64,000 nt of DNA. It comes from Mesorhabditis belari (Eukaryota > Nematoda > Chromadorea > Rhabditida > Rhabditidae). Shown here in pieces: positions 59,215-64,000 of the stretch. The notes under the pieces are model-generated. The model saw nothing but the letters and a program-made list of their open reading frames with translations. It was not told the origin of the DNA and made no database searches. Where the stretch lies: positions 734,501 through 798,500 of the forward strand of contig CAUEEP010000912.1 in assembly GCA_958450365.1 (NCBI GenBank), given 5' to 3'. A program made the position numbers and the translations under genes. Positions within the stretch are counted from its first letter, which is position 1. Each line of letters begins with the position of its first letter.

Positions 59215-59401
59215 ATGAGCCCAAAGACCCTCAATGTACCCGAGATTCGATCGGTGAGTCGATTTTTTCGACCCACTTCTTTACTCAAACATTTTCATGC
59301 CGGGGATTAATTCTCAATTTTTTTTTGATTAGATTTTTATCTTTTTGCAATTGATCGATGGGCTTCTCATTTTCTGGAGCTGGTTTCTCATTGATCATTG
59401 A
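59215..59401 (+). CDS. Candidate 35-aa membrane micropeptide, 2 exons
   Basis: Exon 1 (59215-59253) is MSPKTLNVPEIRS after GTTGAAAAATG, with donor TCG/GTGAGT. Exon 2 (59333-59401, after TTTTTTTTGATTAG) continues in phase 0: IFIFLQLIDGLLIFWSWFLI, DH and TGA. The product would be a short polar N-terminus with one TM helix, of tail-anchored type. The intron is 79 nt. The unusually long polypyrimidine tract and consensus donor support splicing. It could also be the start of a longer gene with alternative exons. Confidence 0.45.
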
Positions 59402-59694
59402 TGGATTTGTTTGCTAACAATTGCTAGACGAGTAAAAATAGTTGTTGGATATCGATTGACTGTGCAGAGCTTGATTAGAGAGTCGAAATTATGTCAGATT
59501 ATCAATCTTTTAGCTATTATACTAAAGCTATTAGGTACATGCATAAGAAATGCGGATTTGAACATTTTCATAAATTTCCAACGATAGAAACCTGATATCG
59601 ATGAATGTTATAAACTATTTGAAAGTTGTAAATCTCCTCTACAAACGGGCGATTAGGGAACATTATAAAACAGCGGCTCAAAAAAAAGACTTAA

Positions 59695-59942
59695 AGGGCG
59701 TCGAACCCCCGACCTACAGCTTTGCATTCCGACACTTTATCCGCTACACTACACAACCCTTTCTTTGTCGCGCGCGCAAGCATTAGAAGAGAGGCTAAAA
59801 AGTTGTCTGCCAAATTCCTTGTGATTCCGACCTATTTAACAAAAACGGACAACAGATTCGGAATCAGCGTAAAATTCTGCATCGGATGGTCTAGTTCTCA
59901 TTTCGATTGGCCACCTTGATTTCGTGACCTTCCCTTGTTAGT
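59695..59942. other. tRNA-like sequence (minus) beside a dispersed tail (plus)
   Basis: On minus, 59775-59696 reads GGTTGTGTAGTGTAGCGGAT (A box) to GTCGGGGGTTCGACGCCC (B box), with ATGCAAA where an anticodon loop would be. AAAGGG and CCCTTT can pair as an acceptor stem. To its right, 59840-59940 is the AAAAACGGA..CTTCCCTTGT tail. The opposed orientations differ from the copy at 63.13-63.37 kb. Confidence 0.5.
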
Positions 59943-60634
59943 CAAATTTAGTCTACTGAATTAACAAGCGGCTGCATTTAAGTCCAATTTAATCATTTGA
60001 TTGTTCATTTTAAAGAATCACCTTTTATTTCCACTTATCATATTGTCTTTTCTTTTTTTTTGGTGGATCTTGTCATTTGATTGTCATTGATTTTTTGGTT
60101 TGTAAGAAGACTGTTTACTTTCCAATCTTTTTTCTGAAGCTTTCTCCTTACTTTATCGTGATATCTGATCAACAATCGACAAACTTTTCTCAAATTGATG
60201 TGCAATCTGATCAACCAACTTGAAAACAATAGTTTTATTCAACTTGCAAAAAGTGTGTTTCTTTTAATGAATGGAAAAGAGACGCGAAAGTCTGGCAACA
60301 AATAATTAAATAGAGAAAACAACGTTAAAGATATTCAGTCGACGGATTAAATGTTTTACAACAAAAATCGGCAATAAAAAGGGTAATTGATTGTTTTAAT
60401 TGATGGGTATTGATGGTGATATTGATTGTTTTGATTGGCAAATTTAAATTTGCTGTTGAATAGTAGGCATAGGGCGTTTTAAAAAGTTATGTAGTTGGTC
60501 TAGTTTTCACCGGGTTTGAGTAGGAATAGCCAAATCTGAGACTTCTAATTGAATTTCAACATCATAATGAACTCCAGAGCTATTTGATTCAATGTTTACC
60601 GGATTTGAATAGGAATAGCAAAGGTTGAAAGAGG

Positions 60635-60934
60635 TTAGACTTCTGTAGCCATGTAGAAGTCTAAAGTAGAATAGAAATAGTCAAGCTTGGAAAAGATTAG
60701 ACTTCTGTAGCCATGTAAAAGTCTAAAATTATCCAAAAATTTTAAAACTCTAGAATGTTTTTGTGCTTTTCCTCTTATACTTATCAACAATTGTGAAACT
60801 TTTTTGAAATCTAGTCTTTCATTCAAAAAGTTCCCGCAGAAGTTCCCACTAATCTTGTGAACAAAGTAAATGAGAACAAGTGCAAGCAAGCGGTTCAAAC
60901 TCTTCACAAATACAAAGATCTTCTTCACACACAC
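60635..60934 (-). CDS. Weak candidate ORF, 99 codons, hydrophobic N-terminal part
   Basis: The frame reads KKIFVFVKSLNRLLALVLIY, FVHKISGNFCGNFLNERLDF and KKVSQLLISIRGKAQKHSRV, then runs into duplicated GACTTCTGTAGCCATGTA segments (60640 and 60702). There is no ATG or acceptor at its 5' end. The first 70 codons could be a real exon; the end is repeat-derived. Bases 59945-60630 and 60940-61430 show no other gene. Confidence 0.25.
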   Translation of the reverse strand: MCVKKIFVFVKSLNRLLALVLIYFVHKISGNFCGNFLNERLDFKKVSQLLISIRGKAQKHSRVLKFLDNFRLLHGYRSLIFSKLDYFYSTLDFYMATEV

Positions 60935-61454
60935 AATAGTTACCAGTTTTTTTTTTTCAAAACCAGTTTTCGTGTAAAGATAGATGGGTTTCTATCCCCT
61001 TTTCTTTTCCAGAATGCACACCCACTTGATTCTTGACAAAAGAAATGGAGTAATAGTTTAGATTACAGCTAAAGAAATTTATGTTTTGTTTTTGTTCATT
61101 CAGAATCTAGAATTCAGTGTGTTCCTTTCTTTTTAAAAGATAGATAATTTGAAAAATTCTAGATTTTTTCTGTTCTACTTAATCTTCACAATTCACAGTT
61201 TGATTTCTCTTCAAATGAGATCATAATAGATCATCGGCTTTTTATCGGCCCTTTTCGTGTTATGTGTATGAATTCTAGATCTTGGTTTTGAAGCTCTAGT
61301 GGATCGTTATCTGTGCTACCCATATATTACATATATTATATCGTGTGGCTTTTTATCGGCCCTTTTCGTGTTATGTGTATGAATTCATGTGTATTAATCT
61401 TAAATCTAGCGCACTTTATCTCAGGTCCTGAATAAAGTATATATATATATATAT

Positions 61455-61790
61455 ATATGTCGTAGCCGCTTACGAAATTCAGCCGCTAACGAAGCGGTTA
61501 GCCGATTACGAATGATTCGTTAGCGATAGCCGATTACGAATCATTCGTTAGCGGTTAGCCGTTTACGAATGAAATTTTTTCACAAGTTACCTTTATGCAC
61601 AAAGGCCTGATGAGTAAAAGTTTAGAAATAAGATCGCTTACAGTTTCCCGGTCTACAGCTGACGGCTCATCATCGTCTGGGAAGAACTCCGGAGCGTCGA
61701 GGCTCGCTCTATCTAAATCGAATAAGCCGCTAACGAATCATTCGTTAACGGCTGAATTTCGTAAACGGCTACGACATATATATATATATA
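61455..61790. repeat. Fold-back element with TA-dinucleotide ends and an exon-like cargo
   Basis: The arms (TA)n-GTCGTAGCCG..TACGAAATTCAGCCG at 61438-61490 and CGGCTGAATTTCGTAAACGG..TACGAC-(TA)n at 61749-61788 are inverted. The left arm also holds GATTACGAATGATTCGTTAG repeats. The interior carries a splice-bounded open segment on minus (listed separately). Confidence 0.8.
61642..61712 (-). other. Exon-like segment inside the fold-back element
   Basis: Bounded by acceptor CGATTTAG and donor GTAAGC, this 71-nt stretch is open as RASLDAPEFFPDDDEPSAVD, RET. The acidic, proline-containing sequence is unlike the flanking repeat and looks like a captured host exon or a transposase exon remnant. Confidence 0.45.
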
Positions 61791-61796
61791 TAATAT

Positions 61797-61992
61797 ATAA
61801 TTATTCGACACGAATAATGAATTACAACACAACGGAGGAAATCTTTACCCCTAACTACCCTAAATGTTGTTAAGAAAAAAACCCATAATAATGGGAAAAA
61901 GAACCAATCTTTCTAGCCGCCGTGATCGAACCCTTAACCCCCCGACTAAGAGACAAGACTCCTATCCGGTTGGCTACGACGGCTATGAGCTA
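61797..61992 (-). other. tRNA-derived SINE, most intact head of its family
   Basis: On minus, 61983-61914 reads GCCGTCGTAGCCAACCGGAT to AAGGGTTCGATCACGGCGGC. The 7-bp acceptor stem GCCGTCG/CGGCGGC pairs fully (one G-T). The body (complement of AACCCATAATAATGGG and AATTACAACACAACG) leads to an ATTCGTGTCGAATAATT end beside the TA tract of the fold-back. It is related to the copies at 20.24, 27.95, 28.40, 51.2 and 53.9 kb. Confidence 0.65.
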
Positions 61993-62329
61993 TGAATAGT
62001 GAACTAAATCAGACAAAATGTGAAGAAAGATTACGATAATTTTTTTGAAATTATCCATTTTTAATCTAAGAAATTGCATAAGCTTATCTAAGATTAAGCT
62101 TTTTTTTACAATCAAATTATTAAATGTGTTTTATTTCAGTTAAAATCTAGATTCACTCTTGTCCATTCAATATTTTTGGCCTACTAGTGAAATAAAATAC
62201 TTTGGTTTCTTTCGATTCCTCAATGGCTGACTTTTCATTTTATTTTTCTCTTACTGACGTGCTCTTTCACCAGTTTTTTTATTCTTTTCTATTCTTGTAC
62301 ATTTCTAGAAACGAAAATATCTCTAGTTA

Positions 62330-62455
62330 ATGCGCTCAGTGCTGCCATGGCTGATGGTAGCCGGGGTGACGTCATATCCTCCCGACTACGGCTATCCACC
62401 CGATGAGCCACCACCGAATCGAGGGGGTGACCCACTGATCCCGCAATATTTGCAG
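62330..62455 (+). CDS. First exon of a secreted Pro/Tyr-rich protein
   Basis: ATG lies three bases after ATCTCTAG, a possible trans-splice acceptor. The frame reads MRSVLPWLMVAGVTS, a plausible short signal peptide, then YPPDYGYPPDEPPPNRGGDP and LIPQYLQ to donor CAG/GTACTC in phase 0. Proline and tyrosine repeats suggest a cuticle- or matrix-type secreted protein, but no family is claimed. The next exon was not identified; it may lie beyond 64 kb or among the repeats. The exon is GC-rich relative to the flanks. Confidence 0.5.
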
Positions 62456-62889
62456 GTACTCAAGGTACATGTATTTAGTTGTTTTTTGTTTTGTTTAAAT
62501 GTACTGTAATAATTCTAATAGAAGCACAGTCTCTAGAAGCAACAATCCAACAACAATCCTCGAAATCTTGACTTTAAACCCCCCTTATGACCCCTCTATA
62601 AAAAGAACTAGATTTAAAACCTTCTAATAGAACTTTCTAATATAAATTTTCTAATATAAATCTCTAATATACCATCAGTAGTAAAATTAAAAAAATGGTT
62701 CTCAAAAAAATGCGAAAATGATTTTTTGGAAAAAAAATCGTAAGGGGACCACATGGATTTTTTTGGGAGAATCATCAATGGAGTCTTGAAAGGTATCTTC
62801 CAAGACTCCATTGATTCTAACGAGTAAAAGTCAACTGGCTGATCGAAAACGTTTTTCTGTAGGTTTTGGATCAAGCCTTATCAATCAAC

Positions 62890-63375
62890 ATAGTTTCTAA
62901 GAAATTCTAACGAGTGAAAGTCAACTGGCTGAGCTGGTCAAATGCTATTCAAATACCATCCGACGCAGAATTTGATGCTGATCCCGCATATATATTCGGT
63001 TTTTGCCAAATGACAATTTACTAGAAGTTATAAACGTTTAAAGTTTTGCTATGATTCTGAAAATGTGGTCATTTGGGCTTTAAAGTTTTTGTTAGGACTG
63101 TGCTTATTTCGGTCTTACCAACCTCCATGCGGATCCAATTCGGTGCAGTGGTACAGCTGAGTGATACAGCTTTGGTTTCCAAAGCAAGACCTCACACGTT
63201 CGATACCCACTTTGGTTTCTTCTTTTGCTTTGTTCATAACTCCTGGTAGATTGTCATTTGGCAAAAACGGAATATATATTCGGAAACAGCATAAAATTCT
63301 GCGTCGAATGGTATTGTTCGCATAGCATTTGGTCAGCTCAGCCAGTTGACCTTCCCTTGTAAATTTGGATACATT
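62890..63375. repeat. Inverted-repeat element with a tRNA-like head in its loop
   Basis: The arms 62906-63025 and 63247-63365 are inverted (AGTCAACTGGCTGAGCTGG; ACAATTTACTAGAAG). In the loop, 63135-63212 (GGTGCAGTGGTACAGCTGAG to CACACGTTCGATACCCAC) is tRNA-like. The right arm is the dispersed tail family seen at 25.05 and 59.84 kb. Just left, 62790-62815 is a short hairpin (GAGTCTTGAA..TTCCAAGACTC). Confidence 0.7.
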
Positions 63376-63399
63376 TGGTTCCCCCTTTTAATCGGTCGA

Positions 63400-64000
63400 T
63401 TTTGGGAGATTGAAAAAATAAAAGCACATGTGCATACATTAGAATTATTACAGTAGTCTTTTCGTCGTTGTCAGCGATGGACATGTTCTTTTGGTGTACT
63501 TTGAAGTTTAAATGAAACAGATTCTCTCTAGCACAGTCACTTTATCAATGTTTAATCAAAGACAGTTTTTATTCGAAGCACAAAGTACACCGTTAAAGCA
63601 TGGATGTGCGAATTCCTTGTTTTTCGGATGTTCTTTGAGCTCAAAACGGGAACAAAGTCTCTCTGGTGCAACAGTCAAAAGTTGCCATCACGGAAAAGTG
63701 AAGGCTTAGTGTGCAAAAAGAGATGTGTTTCGTTTTGAGAGCACAAAGTACACCAATAGAACAAGTCAATGCTATATATTGTCAAAAAGAACAATAAAAC
63801 AAGAGAAATTGGGTTTCTAGAAGTAGAGATAGGCTACGAAAAAATCAGGTAGAGATAGACTACAAAATCTTACAAAATCTAGCACAGCAATGGTCCCTCT
63901 TTGACCTATGAACAGACCAATCCCCTTATAAAACAAAGATTTATTTGAATGAGTCTTTCTTTTTCTATCTTTCTATTTTTCTATTTTTCTATCTTTCTAT
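63400..64000. other. No secure gene; CAAAGTACACC repeats and terminal pyrimidine tract
   Basis: GGTGTACTTTG (63494) and CAAAGTACACC (63580, 63743) recur in both orientations. A 65-codon frame at 63512-63709 spans them and is not supported. The window ends in TTTCTATTTTTCTATC repeats. Confidence 0.4.

Overview
This window is nuclear DNA of a nematode, read as follows. It is AT-rich. It carries two interstitial arrays of the nematode telomere hexamer TTAGGC (on the minus strand, about 15.5 kb and 22.6 kb). Its genes have many small exons, with acceptors of the TTTTCAG/TTTTTAG type and donors such as GTAAGT, GTGAGT and GTTAGT. It is packed with Tc1/mariner, pogo, piggyBac, MITE and tRNA-derived SINE sequence. 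No species is claimed. No bacterial, viral or CRISPR content was seen.

Two genes are complete and secure. An 11-TM equilibrative nucleoside transporter (ENT) of 443 aa lies in 13 exons at 38122-45994 (+). A canonical beta-tubulin of 444 aa lies in 12 exons at 50386-55142 (+). Every splice junction in both keeps phase. The introns of both are loaded with nested mobile elements.

Several smaller genes were assembled by hand from phase-compatible exons, most too short to appear as long ORFs. These are: an RGG/RS-rich nuclear protein (887-5216, -); a one-pass 83-aa membrane protein (8415-8666, -); a Thr/Ala-rich protein with a glycine-flanked C-terminal TM (9869-10721, -); a membrane-protein 3' end (19449-19773, -); a Cys-rich protein 3' end with a duplicated exon (21968-22379, -); a helical protein (32312-32820, -); a gene end just upstream of tubulin (49921-50157, -); a 35-aa membrane micropeptide (59215-59401, +); and the first exon of a secreted Pro/Tyr-rich protein (62330-62455, +). 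These are inferences from open frame, splice sites and phase, with confidence given for each.

By region: 0-5 kb RS gene with a decayed LINE in its intron; 6.4-7.3 kb piggyBac remnant; 7.8-10.7 kb three small genes among MITEs; 10.9-18.6 kb inverted repeats, minisatellites, a telomere-like array and a tRNA-SINE split by a minisatellite; 19.4-25.4 kb small gene ends, a telomere array and a Tc1 relic; 26-31.7 kb fold-back elements, a Tc1 deletion derivative, duplicated SINEs and a 0.57 kb minisatellite; 32.3-34.5 kb small gene and a 1.4 kb fold-back carrying tRNA-like arms; 36-37.4 kb minisatellites with higher-order structure; 38-46 kb ENT; 46.4-47.7 kb Tc1 relic; 50-55 kb tubulin; 56-64 kb mariner MITEs, the micropeptide, a fold-back carrying an exon-like segment, SINEs and the secreted-protein start.

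The most unusual feature is how minisatellites arise here. Repeat units have grown out of functional short sequences: intron 3' splice sites in tubulin and ENT, a tRNA-like SINE between its A and B boxes, a LINE codon block, and MITE-associated arrays.
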